Shown here in pieces: positions 20,746 through 27,721 of a stretch of 33,476 bases of DNA (the stretch's first letter is position 1; each line of letters opens with the position of its first letter). A program made the position numbers and the translations under genes. The notes under the pieces are model-generated. The model was not told where the DNA came from, searched no databases, and was given only the letters and a program-made list of their open reading frames with translations. The DNA is taken from positions 1 through 33,476 of the forward strand of contig JAETOJ010000027.1 in NCBI GenBank assembly GCA_021768085.1, read 5' to 3'. This DNA comes from Bacillota bacterium (GTDB lineage: Bacteria; Bacillota; Clostridia; Oscillospirales; Oscillospiraceae).

Positions 20746-23184
20746 TCAGCTCCATAGCTCCACGGTGTTCTGCAGCTTCTTGGCCTTGCGCAGCATCTCG
20801 TCCGCCCGCTGCATCAGCACCGCCGGGATGTCCGGGCCAAAGGCGCCGCCGATGCTGACGGTGAGGGGCTGTCCGTCCTCAATGCCGTCTATGGAGAGGG
20901 CGGAGATGCCACCGCGAATCTTCTGGAGCTTTGCCTCAAAGGCGTCTGGGGAGATGGAGTCGAACAGGATTACGAACTCATCGCCGTCGTATCGCACCAG
21001 CGCGTCCGGCCTACAGATCTCCTGGCTGATGGCCTTTGCGATGGAGAGGAGCGCTTTGTCTCCGGCTGTGCGCCCGTATCTGTCGTTGAGAAGGCTGAAG
21101 TGATCCACGTTGACGATGGCCAGGGCGGAGCTGTTGTTCAGCTCCCTGAGCCTCATGTCGTAATAGCGCCGGTTATAGACGTTGGTGAGGGGATCCAGGA
21201 GCAGCTTTTGATTGAGATCAGCAATGGAGCGGCTGGGCAGCTGCTGCCCGTTTTCGCTGAGCAGGGCGTCGTCCGTGATCCGGGTCAGCATTTCTAACAC
21301 CAGCGGGGTGCCGTCCACCTCGATGTACTGGGAGACGACATAGAACACCTCATGATAAAAAAAGACGATTTTCGCGCACTTCTTCTGGGTGGTCAAGCAT
21401 TTGGCGGAGACGCAGTTGTCGCACTGACTGGTCTGCCTCCAAAGATCATAACAGTGATGGCCGCACTTGGAAAGCGTCCCGCTGCTGTCCAATTCCACAA
21501 CGCTCTGATCCGAGGGGTCAACCAGCCGGACATTGTATACCATGAATTTGAGGGCATTGATCAGATACCAGGCGCTCCGGCCGGTCATGGCGCTGTTCCC
21601 GGGGGAGAACTCCTCCCGCTGGCCGGCGCCGGTGTCCCGACTGAATACGCCGTCCACGGGGATCAGACGGCCCGCCACCTCCGTGTACCGCTGTGCGTCG
21701 GTGGAGTCCCAGATAGTCCGCATCACGCACTGATACCGCTGAGGCGCTTCGCTCTGGGGGGCCAGCGCGAGCTCACACTGCACCGTGGGATGCTCGCTTG
21801 TGGCCGTCGCGAGCTTGTCCCGCAGGCGCTCCACCAGGCGGGGGTCGTATCCGTCATAGGAATCCAGCGCTTGATTGGGGCCGATGGTGGACTCGTCCAC
21901 CCCCAAAAGCTCTCTACCGGCCCTGTTGAGGTGGAGGATAGGCGGAAATACGCTGTAATAGAACGCGGCGCACGGCCCGTTGAAAAAGAACTTTGACCGC
22001 AGCCGCTCCCGGGTCAGGGTCTGCATGATCTTGTCGGAGGAAAACAGGCCGTTTTCCCGGGAATGGGCCAGAACGTCCGCAACCAGAAGCTGACTGGAGA
22101 CCGTACCGTCCCCGATGACATCCTTGGAGACACGGGACGGATTTTTCAGCCTGTCCAGGATGTCGGAAAGGCAGTCCAGCAGAAGGGGGTGAAAGGCCCC
22201 GCACTGGCCCTCCCGGATCATCTGCATGGCCTGATCCGGGGTGTGGGCCGGCTTATAGCACCGCTCGCTGGTCAGCGCGTCGTACACGTCGGCCACGGAC
22301 ACCACTTGGGCCGCGATGGGGATCTCGTCCCCCCTCAGCCCGTCCGGGTAGCCCCGTCCGTCGTACCGCTCGTGATGCCAGCGGCAGATCTCATAGGTCA
22401 TCCGGATCAGCGGGCTCGCGTTCTCCTGATGGAGCAGGGGCTCCACCATGTTGGCGCCCGCCATGGCGTGTCCTTTGATGATCTGGAATTCCTCGTCCGT
22501 CAGCTTGCCCGGCTTGTTGAGAATTTCCTCGGGAACAGACATTTTCCCGATGTCGTGCAGGGAGGAGGCGGTGATGATCTGGAGCATCTCCTCCTTGGAC
22601 AGGGGATACTGGTTCGTTTTTTTCATCAGCTCGTTCAGCAGCAGCCCGGTAATGTGCCGGATGTTCTGAACGTGGGCGCCGCTCTCGCCGTTGCGGGTTT
22701 CGACAATATGGGAGAGGATGGAAACCATGGCGGCGCTGCTTTCGTTTTCCCGGATGACCTCATCTACCAGGGCGTTGGACAGCTCCCGGTGCTTGCTGGA
22801 CAGCGCGATGGTGTTGGCGATGCGGTGGCAGACAACCCGCTCGTCATAGGGGCGCTGGATCAGCTCGCTGGCCCCCAGGCGGTAGGAGGTTTCAATATTT
22901 TCAGGCGTATATTCCGAGGAGATCATGATGACGGGAAGAAAGTCCAGCCATCCGCACTCCTTCATGGCCTTGAGGAACTCAAAGCCGTCCATATTCGGCA
23001 TGACGATATCCAGCAGCACCAGGGAGAATTCCTCGGCACGCTCCTGTAGGATCAGTATGGCTTCTTTTCCGTCGCACGCCTCCTCCAGCAGGTAATCCTT
23101 GGCCAGCATACTGGTCATCACCAAACGGTTGAATCTCGAATCATCGACAATGAGGATTTTGTATTTCTTGTTCATATCCAACAT
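20746..23184 (-). CDS. Response-regulator c-di-GMP protein: REC, HD-GYP, PAS-like, GGDEF (812 aa)
   Basis: Residues 8-125 are a receiver domain (VDDSRFNR, phosphoacceptor Asp59 in LLDIVMPNMDG). Residues 155-335 are an HD-GYP phosphodiesterase with SLHDIGK (His210, Asp211) and HHERYDGRGYP (270-280), so c-di-GMP cleavage is likely. A PAS-like region follows, then a cysteine group (KCGHHCYDLW, QCDNCVSAKC) seen in Clostridia sensor proteins. The GGDEF domain at the end has RYDGDEF instead of RYGGDEF, so its cyclase activity is doubtful. The start at 23184 has GGGGGG four bases upstream; MNKKYK at 23175 is an alternative. No kinase gene is adjacent. Confidence 0.9.
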   Translation of the reverse strand: MLDMNKKYKILIVDDSRFNRLVMTSMLAKDYLLEEACDGKEAILILQERAEEFSLVLLDIVMPNMDGFEFLKAMKECGWLDFLPVIMISSEYTPENIETSYRLGASELIQRPYDERVVCHRIANTIALSSKHRELSNALVDEVIRENESSAAMVSILSHIVETRNGESGAHVQNIRHITGLLLNELMKKTNQYPLSKEEMLQIITASSLHDIGKMSVPEEILNKPGKLTDEEFQIIKGHAMAGANMVEPLLHQENASPLIRMTYEICRWHHERYDGRGYPDGLRGDEIPIAAQVVSVADVYDALTSERCYKPAHTPDQAMQMIREGQCGAFHPLLLDCLSDILDRLKNPSRVSKDVIGDGTVSSQLLVADVLAHSRENGLFSSDKIMQTLTRERLRSKFFFNGPCAAFYYSVFPPILHLNRAGRELLGVDESTIGPNQALDSYDGYDPRLVERLRDKLATATSEHPTVQCELALAPQSEAPQRYQCVMRTIWDSTDAQRYTEVAGRLIPVDGVFSRDTGAGQREEFSPGNSAMTGRSAWYLINALKFMVYNVRLVDPSDQSVVELDSSGTLSKCGHHCYDLWRQTSQCDNCVSAKCLTTQKKCAKIVFFYHEVFYVVSQYIEVDGTPLVLEMLTRITDDALLSENGQQLPSRSIADLNQKLLLDPLTNVYNRRYYDMRLRELNNSSALAIVNVDHFSLLNDRYGRTAGDKALLSIAKAISQEICRPDALVRYDGDEFVILFDSISPDAFEAKLQKIRGGISALSIDGIEDGQPLTVSIGGAFGPDIPAVLMQRADEMLRKAKKLQNTVELWS

Positions 23185-23373
23185 CGCGCCCCCCAGCGGT
23201 TCGGATTAATCTTGCGGCTTTACGGCCCGGAGCTGCTCCGGGGCAGCCTGAAGCGGCTTACTGTCTTACAGCCCCTACAAGCGGCTGCGCTCCGGATGTG
23301 TCACCTCCAGGTATGCTTTCTGAACACGCGGGTTGTGCCGAATGGTTCCAGGCAGCGCGGCAATCAGAAAATT
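23185..23373 (-). promoter_or_regulatory. Unusually long structured leader of the c-di-GMP gene
   Basis: About 190 nt lie between the predicted transcription start and the ATG. The transcript has several hairpins, such as CCCGGAGCAGCTCCGGG and CTGTAAGACAG, and related stretches GTAAGCCGC and GTAAAGCCGC. I could not match it to the c-di-GMP-I or -II riboswitch consensus or another class I know. The length and pairing suggest post-transcriptional control. Confidence 0.4.
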
Positions 23374-23379
23374 TTTACC

Positions 23380-23409
23380 ATTATAGCATCAGTATGCCTA
23401 AGATTGCAA
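23380..23409 (-). promoter_or_regulatory. Promoter of the REC/HD-GYP/GGDEF gene
   Basis: TTGCAA (23409-23404) and TATAAT (23385-23380) on the minus strand are 18 bases apart, and TGC just before the -10 makes it an extended -10 promoter. It lies about 195 bases before the start codon at 23184. Confidence 0.7.
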
Positions 23410-23448
23410 GGATGATCTTGTTAACATATCGGTAAAACCTGTCAGGCA

Positions 23449-23853
23449 TCAGTTCTTTTCAAACTCCTTAGCCACCTGCACCAGCAACTCGCGGATGGGC
23501 AGGTGTTGGGGACAGGCCCGCTCGCACTTGCCGCACTTGATGCAGTCGCTGGCCTTGCCGCCCTGTTTGGTGTGCACTTCATTGTAATAATAATCTGCAT
23601 TCCAGTCATGGTAGAGCTGCTTGGTGTTCATCACGGCGAACAGGTCGGGGATGGAGATCTTCCGGGGGCAGCCCTCGTCCACGCAGTACCGGCAGGCGGT
23701 GCAGGGGATCAGGTTCTTGGAGCGGAAAATCTCCTGAACCCGGGCCACTGCCTCCTGCTCCCGCTCGTCCAGGGGCCGGAAGTCCTTCATAAAGCTGAGG
23801 TTGTCCTCCATCTGCTCCAGGGTGCTCATGCCGGACAGCACCATCATGCCCCC
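23449..23853 (-). pseudogene. C-terminal remnant of an iron-sulfur aldo/keto reductase (COG1453-like)
   Basis: The sequence VLSGMSTLEQMEDNLSFMKD, then IPCTACRYCVDEGCP and DCIKCGKCERACPQHLPI, is the end of a predicted aldo/keto reductase with two cysteine cluster motifs. The whole TIM-barrel part, about 240 residues, is missing. It abuts the MerR remnant, in another frame, near 23853. An ATG at 23847 follows AGGGGGG, so the fragment could still be translated as a 132-aa ferredoxin-like protein, but this would be accidental. Confidence 0.82.
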
Positions 23854-23854
23854 C

Positions 23855-23950
23855 TCAAGTTGGGATCATCTCAGCCCGCTCATAATAGCGCAGTACGTCC
23901 TGGGTGACGCCGTACCGCCTGCTCACTTCCTTGATGGTGATCTTCCGCAC
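23855..23950 (-). pseudogene. N-terminal remnant of a MerR-family regulator (31 codons)
   Basis: From a GTG at 23950 with AAGGAG just upstream the frame reads MRKITIKEVSRRYGVTQDVL then RYYERAEMIPT before a TGA. This is a textbook MerR winged helix-turn-helix start, in which a wing and dimer helix should follow MIP. The rest of the gene is gone. A MerR gene preceding an aldo/keto reductase is a common pair in Clostridia, so one deletion explains both truncations. Confidence 0.82.
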
Positions 23951-23976
23951 ACTCCTTCCAAGCTGCTGATAACCCT

Positions 23977-24007
23977 ATTATAATGGTTGGAGTAAACTCC
24001 AAGTCAA
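23977..24007 (-). promoter_or_regulatory. MerR-type promoter with operator in a 19-bp spacer
   Basis: TTGACT (24007-24002) and TATAAT (23982-23977) on the minus strand are 19 bases apart, the over-long spacing typical of promoters activated by MerR proteins. The spacer includes a perfect dyad, TTGGAGT-AA-ACTCCAA (23987-24002), the expected regulator site. The promoter appears intact although the regulator gene behind it is cut off. Confidence 0.75.
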
Positions 24008-24163
24008 GTGCGAAATTTGAAAAGGCAGGTTTGCACGCTGAGACAAGCAGGCGCTGACCAGGTCAATCCAGGGCACTGGTGATGTGCCAGCGCCGCTTGT
24101 TCGCGGGCCAAGGTCGTCCGGCGGTGGATGGCAGGGATAGTCACAGGAACAAGAAAGGGGAGA

Positions 24164-24201
24164 AGACAAAAGAAAGGCAGGAGCGGAAGCGCCGCTCCTG
24201 C
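24164..24201 (-). terminator. Terminator after ksgA
   Basis: GCAGGAGCGG (24177-24186) pairs with CCGCTCCTGC (24192-24201) across AAGCG. On the minus strand the stem is followed by CTTTCTTTTGTCTTC. It ends the trmD-ksgA transcription unit about 35 bases after the ksgA stop. Confidence 0.65.
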
Positions 24202-24234
24202 GTTATCTTGCGTTGCGATGCTGCGGAGGTCCGA

Positions 24235-25083
24235 TTAGCCCAGAGCTCGGGCCAGAGCCGCAAACTCCGCCAACCCCAGCCGCTCCCCCCGGACAGTCTC
24301 CGGCAGGCCGCAGTCCGACAGGATCTGCCGAAGCTGATCCTTGGAGAAGCGGCTGCCGTAGGCGGCGGACAGGGCGTTGAGCAGGGTCTTGCGCCGCTGG
24401 GCAAAGGCGGCCCGAACTACGGCGAAGATGGCCTCCCGGTCGCCCTCCACCGGGGGGATGGGCCGGGGGGTGAGCCGCACCACCGCTGACGTCACCTTGG
24501 GGGCGGGCAGGAAGCAGTCCGGCGGCACCTCAAATAAAAGCTCGCAGTCCGCATGGTACTGGCAGAACAGGGAGAAGGCTCCGCAGTCTCCATCTCCGGG
24601 GGCGGCGCAGATCCGGCGCGCCACCTCTCGCTGGATCATCACTGTCACAGACTGGAAGCAGCCCGCCTCCAGCAGCTTTGTGATCACCGGCGTGGTGATG
24701 TTATAGGGCAAGTTGGCGCAGGCCTGTACTGGCAGGCCGGGGAACTTCTCTGCCGCCAGTGCTGCCAGATTCAGCTTCATCACGTCGCCGGGGATGATCT
24801 CCACATTGGGGCAGTTCGCCAGCGTCTCGGCCAAAATGGGCAGCAGGGCGCAATCCAGCTCCACTGCCGCCACCTTCCCCGCCCGCCGGGACAGCTCTAC
24901 CGTCAGGGGGCCGATGCCGGGGCCGATCTCCAGTACGGCGCAGTCCTTGTCCAGCCCCGCCGCGTCGGCGATATCCCGGGGCACCCAGTCGGCAATGAGA
25001 AAGTTCTGCCCCATGGACTTGGAAAAGCGGAAGCCGTGCCGGGCCAGCAGGGCCTTAATGTCCCGGATATCGGTGAGGTTCAC
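24235..25083 (-). CDS. ksgA: 16S rRNA (adenine(1518)-N(6)/adenine(1519)-N(6))-dimethyltransferase
   Basis: RsmA/KsgA methylates two adjacent adenines near the 3' end of 16S rRNA during 30S assembly. The motifs are FSKSMGQNFLIADW, the AdoMet site VLEIGPGIGPLTVEL, PGDVMKLNL and the catalytic ANLPYNITTPV (NLPY), followed by the C-terminal AFAQRRKTLLNAL. At 282 aa it is of normal length. It starts with GTG, overlapping the stop of trmD as GTGA, so the two are translationally coupled. Finding it directly after trmD is unusual; rplS often holds that place. Confidence 0.95.
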   Translation of the reverse strand: MNLTDIRDIKALLARHGFRFSKSMGQNFLIADWVPRDIADAAGLDKDCAVLEIGPGIGPLTVELSRRAGKVAAVELDCALLPILAETLANCPNVEIIPGDVMKLNLAALAAEKFPGLPVQACANLPYNITTPVITKLLEAGCFQSVTVMIQREVARRICAAPGDGDCGAFSLFCQYHADCELLFEVPPDCFLPAPKVTSAVVRLTPRPIPPVEGDREAIFAVVRAAFAQRRKTLLNALSAAYGSRFSKDQLRQILSDCGLPETVRGERLGLAEFAALARALG

Positions 25084-26381
25084 CGCTGCCCCACCCCCTT
25101 CAGCTTCTTCTCATAGGCCACCCGCCGGGGGTCATGGGGCGGCTGAGCCCCCACCAGCACATTTCCCCGGTACTGGAAGCCGGATTTCCGCAGCAGCCCC
25201 AGCATGGCCTTGTTCTTTTTGTGGGTGTCAATCCGCAGCCAGCTCAGGCCCATCCCTCGGGCCAGCTCCTCCCAGGCGGCAGCCATCTCCCCCGCCAGCC
25301 CGGAGCCCCGCCATTGTTCCGCCACTGCACAGCGGTGGATGGAGGCGTAAGGCTCCGTTCCCCCACCCCACTTGCCGTCAGTGATGGCGGCGTAGCTCTC
25401 CTCCGGGCGGGCGTACAGGGTGAACACCGCCCCCACCTGCCCCCCGCAGGTGAGCACATAGCACTCCCCCTGGGCCATATCGTTTCGGTAGTCTGCCGCC
25501 GCGGGGTACTCCTCCGTCCATTGGTCGATGCCGTTGGCATCCATCCAGGCCCGGGCCTGGGCGATGATCTCCACAATGGTGGGGACGTCTCCCTCCGCCG
25601 CCGGTCGGCACTCTACCGGCCGGGGAAGGATGGGCCGGGACAGCTCGCGCTCCAGCTCCGCCAGCAGCTTCTGATCCTCCCTGGAGGACAGATCCAGCCT
25701 TTCGTACAGATCGGGCCGCCGCTGCCGGGTGCGCAGCAGGGACTGCTTCCGTCGCCACCGCTCCACCTTGGCGTGGTCGCCGGTGAGCAGCTCCGGGGGG
25801 ACGGCCCTGCCGTGCCACACCTCGGGGCGGGAGTACTGAGGGTACTCCAGCAGACCGTTCCAGTGGCTCTCGTTCTCAAAGCAGGCAGGATCGGACAGCA
25901 CCCCCGGCACCAGCCGGCTTACCGCGTCCGCCACCGCCATGGCGGCAATCTCCCCCCCGGTGAGCACAAAATCGCCGATGGAGATCTCCTCATCCACGCA
26001 CTCGTCGATAAACCGCTGGTCGATGCCCTCGTAGTGGCCGCACACCAGGATCAGGTGCTCCTCTTCCCAGGCCAGCCGCCGGGCGTCCGCCTGGGTGAAG
26101 GTCTTGCCGCAGGGGGAGAGGTAAATGGTGCGGGGCTTCCCCTCTGCCTGCCGGCACAGGTGCTCCCAGCAGCGGTACAGGGGATCGGCTTGCAAGACCG
26201 CCCCGTGTCCCCCGCCGTAGGGATAGTCGTCCACCTGCTTCTGTTTGTTCACCGTGTAGTCCCGGAGCTGGTGGGCCTCGATGCGCAAATAGTCCCGCTC
26301 CTGGGCCCGGCCCAGGATGGACTCGGACAGCACGTCCCCCACGGTGTCGGGGAACAATGTGATGATGTCAATGCGGTACAT
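25080..26381 (-). CDS. trmD: tRNA (guanine-N1)-methyltransferase TrmD fused to a GNAT acetyltransferase (433 aa)
   Basis: Residues 1 to about 250 are TrmD: IDIITLFPD, PYGGGHGAVLQADPLY, LILVCGHYEGIDQRFI, ISIGDFVLTGGEIAAM and the C-terminal region EVWHGRAVPPELLTGDH. TrmD makes m1G37 in tRNA with a trefoil-knot AdoMet site. A second domain, about residues 257-433, shows GNAT features: IHRCAVAEQWRGSGLAGEM (the Q/RxxGxG acetyl-CoA loop) and MLGLLRKSGFQYRG. No stop or frameshift separates the two, so the product is one polypeptide. AGGAGG precedes the ATG. PYGGG is followed by H rather than the usual A. Confidence 0.93.
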   Translation of the reverse strand: MYRIDIITLFPDTVGDVLSESILGRAQERDYLRIEAHQLRDYTVNKQKQVDDYPYGGGHGAVLQADPLYRCWEHLCRQAEGKPRTIYLSPCGKTFTQADARRLAWEEEHLILVCGHYEGIDQRFIDECVDEEISIGDFVLTGGEIAAMAVADAVSRLVPGVLSDPACFENESHWNGLLEYPQYSRPEVWHGRAVPPELLTGDHAKVERWRRKQSLLRTRQRRPDLYERLDLSSREDQKLLAELERELSRPILPRPVECRPAAEGDVPTIVEIIAQARAWMDANGIDQWTEEYPAAADYRNDMAQGECYVLTCGGQVGAVFTLYARPEESYAAITDGKWGGGTEPYASIHRCAVAEQWRGSGLAGEMAAAWEELARGMGLSWLRIDTHKKNKAMLGLLRKSGFQYRGNVLVGAQPPHDPRRVAYEKKLKGVGQR

Positions 26382-26393
26382 GGGGCGTACCTC

Positions 26394-26876
26394 CTACATT
26401 CCTTCGATGAGGCGCACCTTGAGGTAGCCGCCCTCGATATTGGTCTCCAAGATGAACTCGGGCACGGCGGGTATGAGAATCTCCCGCTCCCCCGACACCA
26501 CGTACACCTGCTGGCGAGAGGGGGAGAGCACCTCCTTCAGCGTGCCCAGCCTCCGCCCCACCTCATCCACCACGTCCAGGCCGATGATGTCCGCCAGGAA
26601 GAAGGCCCCCTCCGGCAGTTTGGCGTCGGCGCGGCGGATTTGGACGGTTTTCCCCTTGAGACGCATAGCCTCCTCCACCGTGTCTACCCCGTCCAGCTTG
26701 GCGATGACGCTACCCTTGTGGACACGGGCAGAGATCACCTTCCAGGGCGCGGCATCCACGTAGAGCGTGCCGAAGCCCCGCAGAAAATCCGGGCTGTCCG
26801 CCCAGGGGACGATACGCACCTCCCCATGGATGCCGTGGGTGTTGACGATCTGGCCGCAGTCTAAAAATTCCTTCAT
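26394..26876 (-). CDS. rimM: Ribosome maturation factor RimM
   Basis: RimM helps mature the 30S head with the S19 region of 16S rRNA. The N-terminal domain starts CGQIVNTHGIHGEVRIVPWA, the classic RimM signature. The PRC-barrel half includes FFLADIIGLDVVDEVGRRLG and YVVSGEREILIPAVPEFI. At 160 aa it is of usual size. GGGAGGAG precedes the ATG. A terminator upstream separates it from khpA, so rimM-trmD-ksgA may need readthrough or a separate promoter. Confidence 0.94.
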   Translation of the reverse strand: MKEFLDCGQIVNTHGIHGEVRIVPWADSPDFLRGFGTLYVDAAPWKVISARVHKGSVIAKLDGVDTVEEAMRLKGKTVQIRRADAKLPEGAFFLADIIGLDVVDEVGRRLGTLKEVLSPSRQQVYVVSGEREILIPAVPEFILETNIEGGYLKVRLIEGM

Positions 26877-26908
26877 GGGTTCTCTCCTCCCTGACGGGAT
26901 CCTTTGGT

Positions 26909-26939
26909 AAAAAAACAGGCGGGGCTTGCCCCGCCTGTT
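26909..26939 (-). terminator. Terminator between khpA and rimM
   Basis: AACAGGCGGGGC (26914-26925) pairs perfectly with GCCCCGCCTGTT (26928-26939), and the minus strand continues into seven T residues (complement of 26909-26915). It lies 9 bases after the khpA stop and 33 before the rimM start, so it should uncouple or attenuate the distal genes. Confidence 0.85.
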
Positions 26940-26947
26940 CCTCGTGT

Positions 26948-27178
26948 TCAGTCAACGATGTCAACCGAAATCTTTTTGCCCTGGCGCTGGGCCACCGAGC
27001 GCATCAGCGCCCGGATCTCCTTGGCGATGCGGCCCTGGCGGCCGATCACCTTGCCCATATCGCCGGGGGCGACCCGGAGCTCCAGCACCGTCTCGGCGGG
27101 GGTCTCGGACTGGGAGACGGACACCGCGTCGGGATCGTCCACCAGGCTGCGGGCGATATAAGTGAGCAATTCCTTCAT
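26948..27178 (-). CDS. khpA: KH-domain RNA-binding protein KhpA
   Basis: A 76-aa protein with one KH domain. GKVIGRQGRIAKEIRALMRS is the GxxG loop and flanking helix that hold single-stranded RNA. The family (KhpA, formerly YlqC) acts with KhpB in Firmicutes and lies between rpsP and rimM, exactly as here. GGAGG precedes the ATG. Confidence 0.93.
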   Translation of the reverse strand: MKELLTYIARSLVDDPDAVSVSQSETPAETVLELRVAPGDMGKVIGRQGRIAKEIRALMRSVAQRQGKKISVDIVD

Positions 27179-27196
27179 GTGTCCTCCAAATCCCGA

Positions 27197-27433
27197 TTAC
27201 AGCCCGGCCTTCTTCAGCAGGTCGCGCACGGTGTCGGTGGGCTGGGCGCCGGTGCGGATCCAGGCCTGGGCGCGCTCCACGTCGATGTTGACGGCGGCGG
27301 GGTTCTGCCGGGGGTCGTAGGTACCGATCTCCTCGATGAAGCGGCCGTCCCGGGGATAGCGGGAGTCGGCCACCACCACGCGGTAGAAGGGGGCCTTCTT
27401 GGCGCCCATGCGGCGCAGACGAATCTTAACCAT
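27197..27433 (-). CDS. rpsP: 30S ribosomal protein S16
   Basis: [20 protein letters not shown] and [19 protein letters not shown] are the S16 signature; the end, [13 protein letters not shown], is also standard. At 78 aa it is of normal size. GGAGGTGA precedes the ATG. It heads the rpsP-khpA-(terminator)-rimM-trmD-ksgA run. A promoter within the 72-base gap to the upstream zinc-ribbon gene could not be assigned. Confidence 0.97.
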   Translation of the reverse strand: MVKIRLRRMGAKKAPFYRVVVADSRYPRDGRFIEEIGTYDPRQNPAAVNIDVERAQAWIRTGAQPTDTVRDLLKKAGL

Positions 27434-27505
27434 TGTATCTTCACCTCCAAAGCTGTTTGTTCATTTATGGTAAAAGTCCCGAAAGAGACGTAAACCAACG
27501 GATTT

Positions 27506-27706
27506 TTAATCCAGCAGGAGCTTTTGCACATCCTGTGCGCGGAGCTCCACATTCCCGCACGCAAGGCACACAAAGCAGTCCACGCCGCACCGGTGTTCCG
27601 ATTCAAAAATCCCCGGGCGTTTGCGCATCAGGTAGGGCGGCGTGCCGATTCCGCCGGTACAAAGCTGGGCGGCGGTCATGTTCGCTCCACACTTGGAACA
27701 CTCCAT
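27506..27706 (-). CDS. Small zinc-ribbon protein between ffh and rpsP (66 aa)
   Basis: Starts MECSKCGANMTAAQLCTGGI with AAGGAGG upstream and has a second pair, CFVCLACG, at about residues 45-52, so two CxxC knuckles can hold one zinc ion. A GTPPYLMRKRPG segment joins them. I do not know a family name. It sits 15 bases after the ffh stop and is probably cotranscribed with ffh. A role in translation or RNA binding is suggested only by its neighbours. Confidence 0.75.
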   Translation of the reverse strand: MECSKCGANMTAAQLCTGGIGTPPYLMRKRPGIFESEHRCGVDCFVCLACGNVELRAQDVQKLLLD

Positions 27707-27721
27707 AAAGCCGCCTCCTTG

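Noticed and set aside
23185..23373. c-di-GMP riboswitch in the leader of the REC/HD-GYP/GGDEF gene
   Set aside because: Attractive by context, but I could not fit the conserved core of class I or II; kept only as an unassigned structured leader.
25134..26864. Long plus-strand open frame opposite trmD and rimM
   Set aside because: It is antisense to two well-recognised genes and open only because of high GC. Its translation is low-complexity Pro/Gly/His/Gln-rich with no family features.
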